A stretch of 64,000 bases of DNA from G963668345 sp965226215 (GTDB lineage: Bacteria > Acidobacteriota > Terriglobia > Bryobacterales > UBA6623), in NCBI GenBank assembly GCA_965226215.1, contig CBDDCH010000002.1, positions 4,650,001-4,714,000 on the forward strand. The letters are read 5' to 3'. The translations under genes were made by a program, and so were the position numbers. Positions within the stretch are counted from its first letter, which is position 1, and each line of letters starts with the position of its first letter. Shown piece after piece: positions 47,398 through 56,658 of the stretch. The notes under the pieces are model-generated. The model was not told the DNA's origin, ran no database searches, and was given only the letters and a program-made list of their open reading frames with translations.

Positions 47398-48510
47398 ATG
47401 GTCAAGACGATTGAATGGACGCCCGGCGGTGTGGTCATGATCGACCAAACCCGCCTCCCCAGAGAGGAAGAATACGTCACCTGTAGGACGTATCAGGAGG
47501 TTGCCGAAGCGATTCGATCGATGGTCATCCGAGGTGCGCCGGCGATCGGTGTAGCCGCCGCCATGGGCGTCGCCCTGGGCGTCAAGGGCGCCTCGCCCGA
47601 GAGCGATGGTTCGCCGGACAGTGATCGGACCGGGGCTGGGTTGGTCGCGGCCACCGCCGAAAGACTCGACCGCGAAATGGAAACGATTTGCTCCACGCTG
47701 GCCGCCACCCGCCCCACCGCGGTCAATCTCTTCTGGGCGATCGATCGCATGAAGCGCCGCTACCATGAGTTGCGAACGAGCGGAGCCGACCTTACAACCA
47801 TCCGCGACGGACTGACCGAGGAGGCCCTGACGATCCATCGAGACGACATCGAAATCAACCAAGCCATGGGCCGCCACGGGGCGAAACTGCTGCCGGCGGG
47901 GGCGAGCGTCATGACCTATTGCAACGCCGGCGCACTGGCGACGGCGGGCTACGGGACGGCGCTGGGGGTCATCCGGGCGGCGGTGGAAGGGGGTAATTCC
48001 GTCGCTGTGTTTGCCAACGAGACGCGCCCGTTTCTGCAAGGCGCGCGGCTGACCGTATGGGAGTTGCAGCAAGACAGCATCCCGGTTACCCTGCTCACTG
48101 ACAACATGGCCGGCCATGTTCTTGCCTCCGGCCGGGTGGGCGCCGTCCTCGTGGGTGCCGACCGCATCGCTGCCAACGGTGATGTCGCCAACAAAATTGG
48201 CACTTACAGTCTGGCGGTGTTGGCGAAGGAGAACAACGTCCCGTTTTACGTCGCCGCTCCCATCTCTACCGTCGACCTCAATACTGCTTCCGGCAAGCAG
48301 ATTCCCATCGAGGAGCGAAGTCCCTCGGAAGTTACGCACATTCAAGGTGTGGCCGTCGCGCCGGTCGAAACGGTTGTGCTGAACCCTGCCTTTGATGTCA
48401 CCCCGAACCGTTACGTCACGGCCATCATCACCGAGCGGGGGGTAGCGCGAGCGCCCTTTGAGGAGTCTCTCCAGGAAATGACCGAGCGAACTAGCTCGAA
48501 GACAGCGTAG
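47398..48510 (+). CDS. mtnA: Methylthioribose-1-phosphate isomerase
   Basis: A 370-aa enzyme of the methionine salvage pathway converting methylthioribose-1-phosphate to the ribulose form. Core motifs are RGAPAIGVAAAMGVALG, TYCNAGALATAGYGTALG (catalytic Cys) and VGADRIAANGDVANKIGTYS (catalytic Asp). I prefer the ATG at 47398 (MVKTIEW, the normal start) over the TTG at 47377. No other salvage gene is nearby. Confidence 0.94.
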   Translation: MVKTIEWTPGGVVMIDQTRLPREEEYVTCRTYQEVAEAIRSMVIRGAPAIGVAAAMGVALGVKGASPESDGSPDSDRTGAGLVAATAERLDREMETICSTLAATRPTAVNLFWAIDRMKRRYHELRTSGADLTTIRDGLTEEALTIHRDDIEINQAMGRHGAKLLPAGASVMTYCNAGALATAGYGTALGVIRAAVEGGNSVAVFANETRPFLQGARLTVWELQQDSIPVTLLTDNMAGHVLASGRVGAVLVGADRIAANGDVANKIGTYSLAVLAKENNVPFYVAAPISTVDLNTASGKQIPIEERSPSEVTHIQGVAVAPVETVVLNPAFDVTPNRYVTAIITERGVARAPFEESLQEMTERTSSKTA

Positions 48511-48696
48511 CTGACCGGACTGGCGTGGTTCTCAAAAGATCGTAGCTGCGCGGTCGCCTCGGTGGTGACAAACACTCGTGTTTGTCCTCGTTGGCGGTTC
48601 AGGCAAGCTTCAGCTTGTCGTCTGTCTGGTTGAAAATCGGGCGCTTTCGCTTGTCTTCCACCTGGCCGGCAAGGTTGCCGGCCACTACTCGAAACT
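48511..48696. other. Intergenic region between mtnA and the IS1380 element
   Basis: About 185 bases with no gene. A CAAACACTCGTGTTTG palindrome (about 48569-48584) and the GGCCGGCAAG-type hairpin (48662-48691) are the only structure. The target duplication of the insertion sequence begins at 48692. Confidence 0.5.
48662..48691. repeat. Small GGCCGGCAAG-type hairpin repeat
   Basis: GGCCGGCAAGGTTGCCGGCC followed by ACTACTCGAA. It is the pair of the hairpin at 42641-42670 and directly abuts the insertion target at 48692. Confidence 0.65.
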
Positions 48697-50421
48697 AGCC
48701 CGCATTTCTCACCAGTGGCTTTGCGAAGGGTTGAGGGAGCCGAAATAGGGGCGGAAGGTCGGAATCAACCCTGGCCAGGGGGGCGAGGGCCTCGGCGGGG
48801 CGCTCCACACCGCCGACAGTGGTCCGCGAAAGTCCGTTTTTCGGGTCGTTCCCGATTTTAGAAACACTTAGCCATTCGACTTCCTGGGCCGCCGTTTTTT
48901 GTTTCGCTCCGTGTTATCAAACAGTTGCTAATCCCGGCGGACGCAGGGCCCGATACACCGCCCAGAACGCCTGCTCATAGGGGTAGCCGCCGGCCAGCGA
49001 CAGATACACCCGCCGCACGCTCACCTTCACCTGCGCGCCGATCTTCAACAACCCCCGCCGGATCGTCTCCGTCTGCGCCCGCGCCCACACCGTGCCCTGC
49101 AGCCCCAGCCGCCTGAGCGCCGCCATCAACACATAGGCCAGCGACGATAGATACAGCCGCAGCTGATTGGCCCGCAGCGTCTCCGTGCTCATGCGATCGC
49201 TGAACAGACTCAACTGCTCCTTGATGCGATTCTCCGCCTCCCCGCGCCCACAGTAGAGTTGCTCGTACAGCTGCTGCGCCGGCCGGCTCTCGGCATCCAG
49301 CGAGGTCACCACATAGCGCGGATTCTCCTTGCCCGCAAGCTGTTCGGCTTTGGCCACCACCCGCCGCGCCCGGCTCCAACTCCGCCGCGTCTGATACTCG
49401 AACTCCGTAAACACCCGCGCCGGCTTCCCCGTCCGCTGTTGCCGCTCGGCGGCCGCCCCCATCTGCTCAGCAATCATTTCCCGCAAGCGTTCGTTGCGCG
49501 CCAGCCCCAGCACGTAATCCACCCCGTTCTCCTCGCACCAGCTCATCAACTCGTCGCGACAAAACCCGGAATCACCGCGCACGATGATGCGCACCTCCGG
49601 CCAGGCTTCCCGGATCTGCGCCACGATCCGCTCCAGCTCCTCGACGCTGCCCGCCGCCGCGTCTTGATTCGACACCCGCTGCCGGGCACACAACAGGTGC
49701 TGGCCGCAAAAAATGTACAGCGGCAGATAGCAATAGTGTCTGTAGTAACCGTGAAAGAAACGCCCCTCCTGCTGCCCGTGCAAGGGCGTATCGGTGACGT
49801 CGATATCGAGAATGATCTCCTCGGGCGGCTCGGGGTGCGCTTCCACAAACACGTCCACCAGCAGGCGGTCGATCGCTTCGCTGTCACAGCGGATCTTCTT
49901 GTAGCGGTCCACGCCGTCGGTCGTGCGTTCCAGCCGGTGCAGCGTCGACTTGCCGGCCAACGGCTTGCCGCGATCACGCTCTTGCTTGCGCTTCTGCCCT
50001 TCCAAGTCGCTCTTGCCGGCCAGCAGCGCCAGCACAGGATCGGAGCGCAACTCGTCGTGATCGTTGAGATCCTCATAGCCCAGCGCCAGCGCGTAGACCC
50101 GCTGCGAGACCAGCTCCCCGACCTGGTGCTCGATCAGCTGGGGATCGCGCCGGTCTTCGAAGCAGGCGGCCACCCGCGGCAGCAGGTTGATGCGCCGGTC
50201 GACCTCGCGCAACAGCAGCGCGCCGCCGTCGGAGCTGATCACCCCGCCGTCAAACTGGGCGCTCACCTGGCGGCGAAAGTGCCTGGCAAACGACAAGCTC
50301 GATTGGCTACACTCTGTTACCGGAGGGCTGCTGGTCTTCTGTGGCGCTAACGTTTTGTCCATAAACGTTTTATGCCACAACCGGCAGCCCTTTTCCTACC
50401 CCCTGGTGAAATATGCAGGCT
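48697..50421 (-). mobile_element. Complete IS1380-family insertion sequence with AAACT duplication
   Basis: The ends AGCCCGCATTTCTCACCAG (left, 48697) and, reading inward from 50421, AGCCTGCATATTTCACCAG form imperfect terminal inverted repeats (about 18 of 22 match). A perfect 5-bp direct duplication, AAACT, flanks it at 48692-48696 and 50422-50426. The element is 1725 bp with one intact transposase. The intact duplication implies a fairly recent insertion. Confidence 0.9.
48917..50359 (-). CDS. IS1380-family transposase (second element)
   Basis: A 480-aa DDE transposase. Catalytic Asp residues sit in DIDVTDTPLHGQQEGRFF and VRGDSGFCRDELMSWC, and the Glu in CGRGEAENRIKEQLS. The N-terminal FDGGVISSDGGALLLREVD is typical. 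I begin at the ATG giving MDKTLAPQ; the frame runs seven codons further. It is clearly a different subgroup from the transposase at 8611-9942. Confidence 0.93.
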   Translation of the reverse strand, partial: DKTLAPQKTSSPPVTECSQSSLSFARHFRRQVSAQFDGGVISSDGGALLLREVDRRINLLPRVAACFEDRRDPQLIEHQVGELVSQRVYALALGYEDLNDHDELRSDPVLALLAGKSDLEGQKRKQERDRGKPLAGKSTLHRLERTTDGVDRYKKIRCDSEAIDRLLVDVFVEAHPEPPEEIILDIDVTDTPLHGQQEGRFFHGYYRHYCYLPLYIFCGQHLLCARQRVSNQDAAAGSVEELERIVAQIREAWPEVRIIVRGDSGFCRDELMSWCEENGVDYVLGLARNERLREMIAEQMGAAAERQQRTGKPARVFTEFEYQTRRSWSRARRVVAKAEQLAGKENPRYVVTSLDAESRPAQQLYEQLYCGRGEAENRIKEQLSLFSDRMSTETLRANQLRLYLSSLAYVLMAALRRLGLQGTVWARAQTETIRRGLLKIGAQVKVSVRRVYLSLAGGYPYEQAFWAVYRALRPPGLATV

Positions 50422-50527
50422 AAACTTCCCCCAACGGGCTTCGCCCCGCGCCGCAGTAGGCGGGAGGCGATCCCAGAAATCTTCCTACTAGGAAAAAGAA
50501 AGGATGGATGACGAGCCAGGAAGAACC

Positions 50528-50745
50528 ATAGCCCAGGGTGGAGCGAAGCGGAACCCTGGGTACGAATGCACCAGCCCAACAAGCCCTGTAAGGGCGGCGG
50601 GAAACACACGCGGTCTTGTTTCTGCCTTCAACAATGACCGTCGGTGTTTGGTAGAACGTCTGCCCATTTTCCTGCCGCCCCTTCAGGGCTTAACTTTGTT
50701 CTCCGCTTACCTAGGGTTCCGCCTGACGGCTCCACCCTAGGCTAT
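50528..50745. repeat. Inverted pair of a 75-90 base dispersed repeat
   Basis: The unit at 50528-50603 (ATAGCCCAGGGTGGAGCGAA ... GGGCGGCGGGAAA) and the unit at 50667-50745, read in reverse complement (ATAGCCTAGGGTGGAGCCGT ... GGGCGGCAGGAAAA), are diverged copies of the same sequence facing each other. Each has internal short palindromes (CCCAGGG/CCCTGGG). The arrangement resembles a miniature mobile element. It separates the insertion sequence from the broken kinase gene. Confidence 0.7.
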
Positions 50746-50832
50746 AATCCTGCCGCCGCTTCGCGGCTAGTCACACGACGCAGTTGGGGCGACCGAACAG
50801 AGCCGTGCCCGTTAGGGCGCGCCGCCCCCCCC

Positions 50833-53512
50833 TCACCGGAAATTTTCTACCAGCATGAGGTCGCCCTCCATTGGCTCCACTTGGCCGAAAAGAATCGATC
50901 GGCCGTCGGGGGCGACGCTCATCGTGTTAACCGGCTGTCTCTCGAAATCATGGATCGGCTCGACGGCGCCCGTGGCAAAGCGGAGGAAATGAAGCGAATA
51001 ATCGTCCTCCTTCGATCGGGGGACGAAATAGACCCCGTCCTCGACGACATCATAGAGTTCTTCGTGCAAGGATTTGAGGACTTGCTCGGCATCCTCTTCA
51101 CCGCCTCCCTCAACCGGCATTCTCCACACAGAGTGGTTCGCGCCGCGCGTAAAGTAAAACCACTTTCCGTCGGGTGACTCCATCCTTGGCATCCGCCCGG
51201 CTGTAACGACTTGGGCGGGACCTCCTCCCGCCGGCATCTTGAAATTCTGATAATTCCCATTCCTGTTTGACGTGAAGTAGATCCACTCGCCGTTTCTCGA
51301 CCAAGACGGCGCCGATTCCCTCGACGGATCGCTCGTCAAGCGCCGCGGCGCGCCGCCCTCGGCGTCCACGACGTAGACATCGAAATGCCCTTCGGCATCG
51401 GAACTGAATCCGATACTCTTCCCATCGGGAGCCCAGCGGGGTTCGGTCAGCACCGCGCCAAGCGAAGTCAACTGGACCGCGTTCGAACCGTCACGGTCGC
51501 ACTTCCAGATTTCCATGTCGCCGGAGCGAGTCGACAGGAACGCGATGCTGTTGCCGTCGGGAGAATATTGCGGGTCATGGCCCCATCGGGAAGAAGAAAT
51601 GAACTTAACCGCCGTGCCGGTCATGCCGCCCGCGACGGGCAGGTTGAGGCGGTAGATGTGCATGTTCAAGTCAAGCGCTGTATACGCGAGCCTATTCCCC
51701 TGACGGGAGACCAGCGGCCAAAATCCGCTCTCCCCAAACGGCAGCCGTTCGGGCGAGGCGGTCCCCGATACCGGCACTCTCCAAAGACTTGAGTTGGTCA
51801 AAGGCCCCGCCCCGAAAACAATGTCGCGGCCGTCGGAAGTGAAACCGTGCCCGGCCGTAACCTGCTCCATAAAGGTTCGGCGTCGAGGTTCGCCTTGCGG
51901 GTTCAAATCTTCGTCGAGATCCAGCAGATAGAGATCGTTGGTCAACCCGGAGCCGAACCGGGCGAAAGCGAGCGTGCGCCCGTCGGGAGAAAAGGCGGGA
52001 CTGACGTCGCCTAGGGTCGAGTCCTCGGGCGGCCGCGTCAGCCTTCGCCTTTCGCCGGAATCCACGGAGAGCAAGAACACGCTCAACGGCCCGGGCGAAT
52101 CCTCCGCCCAATCGCACACGGCCAGCCAACGGCTGTCGGGAGACCAGGTCAAACAGGACCCCAGCAAATTAGTGGACGGTGCTCGGGTCTCGGCGAGTTT
52201 GCGTTCCGTCCCGCCAAGAGGGGGAATCAGGTACAAGCCCATTTTCTCTGTGGCTCTGGCTTGGGGATGCCCGCGGAGAAAGGCGATGTGGCGGCCGTCC
52301 GGCGACCAGGCGGGGCTGTGATCCCAAGCAGGATCGGTAGTGAGTTGCAGAGGGGGCCCGGGCCCGACCACCTTGACGTAAATGTCGAAACTCTCCGTAT
52401 TCCCCCCGGTCCACGGGAAGGCCACTTGGTTGCCGTCGGGGGAAAATGAACCGACCGGCATCAAAGCCCGGGTAACTGGTGAGCGGGACCGCCCGTAGTG
52501 GTTCCAGGGGCGCTTCGGTTGTGGGCAGGAAGTTTCGCACGCCCAGGCCGGCCATCGTCAACACAACAGCCGCCGCGGCGATGCCCAACGCCCAGGCCCA
52601 GCGCTTTCGCCGGGCTCGTGCCGGAGCTTCCCGCCTTACCTTCGTGGTTGGTCTCTTGCTCGGCCTGCCGGTGTCGCTTTCTTCCGCAACCTGCCGCGCG
52701 ACGGCCCGCAGATCGACCAGCATGTCGTCGATGTGGGGGTAGCGCTCCTCCTTGTCCTTGGCCAACGCCTTCGAGACAACCCAGTCCAGATCTAACGGCA
52801 CCCGCGCTCGTTGGCTGGTGATCGGCTCCGGCTCTTCCTGGACGATCCCGTACAACACAGCCTACTCCCGCTCTCCCTCAAACGGCGTGCGCCCGATGAG
52901 CATCTCGTAAATCACGATGCCCAACGACCAGATGTCAGCTCGCTGGTCGACGGAGCCTCCCTGCGCCTGCTCCGGCGCCATATAAAGCAGCGTGCCCAGC
53001 GTAGTGCCCGTCTGAGTAATGCCTTTCTCGTCCCCTAGACGCGCCAGCCCGAAGTCCATGATCTTGACCTGACCCTCGTCGTTCACCATCAGGTTGGCGC
53101 TCTTGATATCACGGTGGACGATGCCTTTTGCATGTGCGGCTTTCAACCCCTCCGCCGCCTGCAACGCATTCTCGAGAGCTTCCGCCAGCTTGAGCGGCCG
53201 GGATTGGATTTTCTGCTTCAGGCTTTGGCCCTCGACCCACTCCATGGCGATGAAGGACTGCCCGTCGGCCTCATCGATTTCATGGATGGTGCAGATATTG
53301 GGATGGTTGAGAGCCGCCGCGGCCTGGGCTTCCTGTAGGAACCGGGCCTTGCGTTCCTCGTTATCCAAGGCTTGAGGTGGGAGGAATTTGAGGGCAACCA
53401 GTCGCTGGAGTTTCGTGTCGGTGGCCTTGTAGACCACGCCCATGTCGCCCTCGCCGAGCTTATCGAGGATCTTGTAGTGCGAGATGGTTTGGCCGGTCAT
53501 CGACAGCAACAT
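50833..53512 (-). pseudogene. Serine/threonine kinase with PD40 propeller, broken
   Basis: The N-terminal kinase domain has the glycine loop GEGDMGVVY, K42 in VALKF, HRDIKSANL, DFG in KIMDFGLARL and APEQ. In place of an expected Gln, codon 217 is TAG (52862-52864). The same frame then continues as VLYGIVQEEPEP through the rest of the kinase, a basic linker and a transmembrane helix (WAWALGIAAAAVVL). At about 52460 a one-base shift leads into a long beta-propeller of PD40/TolB repeats ending at 50833 (SPDGxxIAF repeats). Both lesions are needed to join it, so it is probably a pseudogene, or contains sequencing errors. Confidence 0.85.
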
Positions 53513-53619
53513 TGTACCGCCGCGGGATTGCTGTTGATAACACATTAGAACTGTAGCAGCAGCGCGGCGGCCCACAAACAACCGTTGCCGCGAGCCATGC
53601 ATACAGCAACCGGCGCCTG

Positions 53620-53679
53620 GACGTGGCGCACGCATTCTTGCGTGCCGTGTCGCCATTCGTGGCGACATCGAGTCCCGTA
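53620..53679 (+). repeat. Half copy of the GTGGCGCACGC palindromic repeat
   Basis: GACGTGGCGCACGCATTCTT then GCGTGCCGTGTCGCCATTCG match the left half of the repeat at 12536-12670, with GTGGCGACAT following. The matching right half is absent, so it is a partial copy. Confidence 0.7.
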
Positions 53680-54062
53680 GCGCAAGGCTGGGCGGCCGTT
53701 TGGCCCAGACCTGCGGCCGTTTCTTCCCCAACACATGGGCTCCTATTCGCCTGTCCGAAGGCCGTGCGGGAGCAAGAAACTGAGCCTGGAACGCCAGTGA
53801 CAGGGCAAATCCCTCACGAGGGTTTGGATGGCCGGCGTTGAACGAACGTCGTAGGCGCTGACCACCGTGTCCGCCCAGAGCTGCCAGCCTGCGGTCCCCG
53901 GCATGTCACGTAACATAAGTTGTTGATTCAAAGCATCTTAATTCCGATAACAGCGCGGCGACGTTGGATTGGCGGGGTACAATATCATTGGGCACCCGAA
54001 GCGTTCCGGGGGAAAATTCTAGCCTGGGCAATTCGGGCCAGTGAGCCAGCGGAACAAAGAAA

Positions 54063-54084
54063 ATACCAAACAAAGCCAATTTCG
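54063..54084 (-). repeat. T/G-rich motif copy 4
   Basis: The reverse complement contains AATTGGCTTTGTTTGGTAT, a copy of the motif found at 32457-33124, here on the minus strand. Confidence 0.5.
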
Positions 54085-54267
54085 TGAACAACTCATGGAG
54101 AATCAATGGGTTACAGCTGGTTCCTGTGCCGCGGAACGCCCGGCTTGCCAAGACCCGACGGATCGCTCCACCGGGTTACAAGCCACCTTCGCCTAAGTGC
54201 AGGTGACCGAAGGAACGGCCACAGGGCGATGACGACTATTGAGGGCAGGGGAACCACCGAGCGACAG

Positions 54268-54291
54268 AATTACCAAACAAACCAAATTTAG
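54268..54291 (-). repeat. T/G-rich motif copy 5
   Basis: The reverse complement, AAATTTGGTTTGTTTGGTAA, is close to the consensus. It lies 230 bases upstream of the selB 3' end. Confidence 0.55.
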
Positions 54292-54498
54292 AGATAAGCC
54301 AAACCATTTCAATCACTTAGACTTCATCAACTGGGGTGCAGGAAAGGAGTAGCCCAGAGGCAAAACGGCCCAGGGATTGCCCGCTCGTGAGATGTGCCAG
54401 TTAGCCCCGGGCTTGGCCACTTCGTCCAATAAGGAAGCTGCGACGAAGAGGCTGATCAGGCGGCACGGTTGGGCAGCGCTTCACGAGGCGTTGCCAGC

Positions 54499-56424
54499 CT
54501 AGAGAATTAGCCGCTCGTCGCCCACTCTGCGAGTGATCTTCTCGCGGTCGAGGTATTCGAGTAAAGGGATGGCGTACTTGCGGCTGATGCCGGCCAGGTC
54601 TTTAAAAGCGGGCACGCCGATGGTTTTCGATCGCGACCTGTGCTCTTTGAGCAGGCTCTTGAGGCGCTCGACGGATTCCCGGTGGAAGACGAGGTCTTGG
54701 CTTACTTTGACGAGCACCCCTTCTCGTAGCAGCGTCTGGAGGATCTTGCGGCCACGAGAGGGATCGACCGGCAGCTTGGGCAACAACTCGCGCATCATGG
54801 GCACTTTCAGAGCCGCGTCCCGGAAGAGGGAGACGATCTTTTCGCGCGCCTCTTGCTCGTCTTGTTGGAACTCAATCCGATGCCCGGCTAGCCGTACAAT
54901 CTCCCCATCCACCTCGATCCTGCCTTGCTGAACCAACTGCCGGAAAACGGCTTCGGCAACGAAGACAGGTGCGTCGGGGAACCGGCTGCTGCGGAGCTGT
55001 TCCTTCGAGACTCCCGGCGTGAGCGGGTTCTTCTTGTGAAATTCCCCCAGGAAATCCACCACCCGTTGCGAGGCGATCCGGTGAGGCTCAGCGTGGACGA
55101 GCCAGGTCGGGTCTTCGTGAATGCGAACGGCGAGGCCTTGACCCTCTAGCGACCTAGCCGCGTCCTCGAGCTCGCCTTCGAGCCAGCCCGTACGGGAAAC
55201 GATATCCGACTGCGCGACCCCGTAGGCTGAATCTCGCAACAGCGCTTCCAAGACCTTTTCGGCGTCGCCGCCGGCCAGAGCATCGAGCCGAGCCTTCCAG
55301 CCCTGGGACGCGCTGCGCCCGGGCGGCCGGTTATCGAGGACCACTCCCCCACCGATGGTGATCACGGGAGAGAACTGCCGGACGATGAATCGGTCTCCGG
55401 GCAACACCAGCAGGGGTTCTTTGAAGCGCGCCTGGGTATAGGCGCTGTCCCCGGGCCGCAGGCCGGCGCGCCGATCGAGGTAGTAGAGCCTGGCTTCGAG
55501 TTCGGCTGTACCCGTGTGGAAATGCACCGGAGCACCATACTTGAGGGGTCGGGCAGAGGGCAGCAGGTCGAGGCGGCAGTCGATTCGGTCGCTGGTTTGA
55601 AACTTGCCCGGCGTCGCCAAGACCATTCCTCGCCGCAGGCTGCCGGCCTCCACGCCGGATAGATTGACGGCGGTCCGCTGCCCCGCCCTAGCTATCTCGC
55701 GCGTTTCATTGTGGACCTGAAGCCCGCGGACCCGGACGCGCTTCTCGATGGGATAGACCTCCACCTCCGACTCCGCCTGTAAAGAGCCGGAAACCATCGT
55801 GCCCGTGATTACCGTGCCGAAGCCCTTCATGACGAAAACCCGGTCGATCGGCAAGCGGAAGTGGCGATGGCTGTTCTTGGGCTCAACTTCGAGAGCGACG
55901 GTGGTCAAGGCTTGGCGGAGTTCTTCCAAACCTTCTCCGGTCTTCGAGCTCACCGGCACCACTGGGGCGCCTTGGAGGAACGAACCCTTGAAAAACTCCT
56001 GCGCTTCGAGCTTTACTAACTCGACGAGATCCGGGTCAACTAGGTCCATCTTTGTCAGGGCGACCAGTCCCTTTTGGATGCCGAGGAGCCGGCAAATGTC
56101 GAAGTGCTCTCGCGTTTGAGGCATGATCGACTCGTCCGCGGCGACGACAAGCAGCACCAGGTCAATCCCCCCCACACCGGCCAGCATGTTTCTGACGAAG
56201 CGCTCGTGGCCAGGAACGTCCACCAGGCCGAGCTTCAGATCAGGCTGAGCGTCCAGGTACGCAAATCCCAGATCGATCGTAATTCCCCGCCTTTTTTCCT
56301 CGGCGAGGCGGTCCGTGTCGATTCCGGTCAAAGCCCTCACGAGCTCGGTCTTACCGTGGTCGATGTGCCCCGCGGTACCGACAATGACGTGCTTCGACGG
56401 AGGTGTATCTTCAGTTCCTGTCAA
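54499..56424 (-). CDS. selB: Selenocysteine-specific elongation factor SelB
   Basis: A 641-aa GTPase that brings Sec-tRNA to the ribosome at UGA codons by recognising a SECIS mRNA hairpin. GHIDHGKTELVRALTG (P-loop, about residue 19), DVPGHERFVRNM (G3) and TKMD (G4) head the EF-Tu-like part. The C-terminal half has the winged-helix domains (about residues 390-641) that bind SECIS. Full length for the family. It implies selenoproteins in this organism; none is recognised in the window, and selA, selD and selC are not visible. Confidence 0.95.
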   Translation of the reverse strand: MTGTEDTPPSKHVIVGTAGHIDHGKTELVRALTGIDTDRLAEEKRRGITIDLGFAYLDAQPDLKLGLVDVPGHERFVRNMLAGVGGIDLVLLVVAADESIMPQTREHFDICRLLGIQKGLVALTKMDLVDPDLVELVKLEAQEFFKGSFLQGAPVVPVSSKTGEGLEELRQALTTVALEVEPKNSHRHFRLPIDRVFVMKGFGTVITGTMVSGSLQAESEVEVYPIEKRVRVRGLQVHNETREIARAGQRTAVNLSGVEAGSLRRGMVLATPGKFQTSDRIDCRLDLLPSARPLKYGAPVHFHTGTAELEARLYYLDRRAGLRPGDSAYTQARFKEPLLVLPGDRFIVRQFSPVITIGGGVVLDNRPPGRSASQGWKARLDALAGGDAEKVLEALLRDSAYGVAQSDIVSRTGWLEGELEDAARSLEGQGLAVRIHEDPTWLVHAEPHRIASQRVVDFLGEFHKKNPLTPGVSKEQLRSSRFPDAPVFVAEAVFRQLVQQGRIEVDGEIVRLAGHRIEFQQDEQEAREKIVSLFRDAALKVPMMRELLPKLPVDPSRGRKILQTLLREGVLVKVSQDLVFHRESVERLKSLLKEHRSRSKTIGVPAFKDLAGISRKYAIPLLEYLDREKITRRVGDERLIL

Positions 56425-56448
56425 TGGTAGGTTTCTCCGCCGAAGTCA

Positions 56449-56619
56449 CAATGAATTGCGCCCGGGCGTCGACACGAGTGTCGACGCGGCAGACGTAGGC
56501 GTCTGCGCCACAACATCAGACACCGAAGCCCAACGTTCGAGCTTCGAGCGCGAGGCAACAACCGCCTTTGTGGCGCAGGTCCCCAGACCTGCCGTGTCGG
56601 TACTCCTACCGACACCTGT
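56449..56619 (-). repeat. Dispersed palindromic repeat, copy 2 (inverted)
   Basis: The reverse complement matches 37724-37890 for about 170 bases, including GCAGACGCCTACGTCTGCCG and GTCGACACTCGTGTCGAC palindromes. It fills the gap between selB and pcm. Confidence 0.8.
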
Positions 56620-56658
56620 TTGCGAGCTTCATCGCCCTCGCTCGCCGTGCTCAGCTAA

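Larger units (their letters stand above)
53513..54498. other. Intergenic region between the kinase and selB
   Basis: About 990 bases with no credible gene. It contains the half-palindrome repeat at 53620-53679 and two reverse-oriented T/G-rich motif copies near 54063-54084 and 54268-54291. I looked for a tRNA-Sec gene here because selB follows and found none. Confidence 0.5.

Noticed and set aside
47374..48345. A 323-codon minus-strand frame opposite mtnA
   Set aside because: Shadow of mtnA; low-complexity, Gly/Arg-rich and without motifs.
49259..50350. A 363-codon plus-strand frame opposite the second transposase
   Set aside because: Pro/Leu/Arg-rich shadow of the transposase gene.
52862..52864. 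Selenocysteine insertion at the kinase stop
   Set aside because: The codon is TAG, not TGA, and a Gln codon one base away fits the family.
53513..54498. Possible tRNA-Sec gene near selB
   Set aside because: No acceptor, anticodon (TCA) or T-loop pattern was found on either strand.
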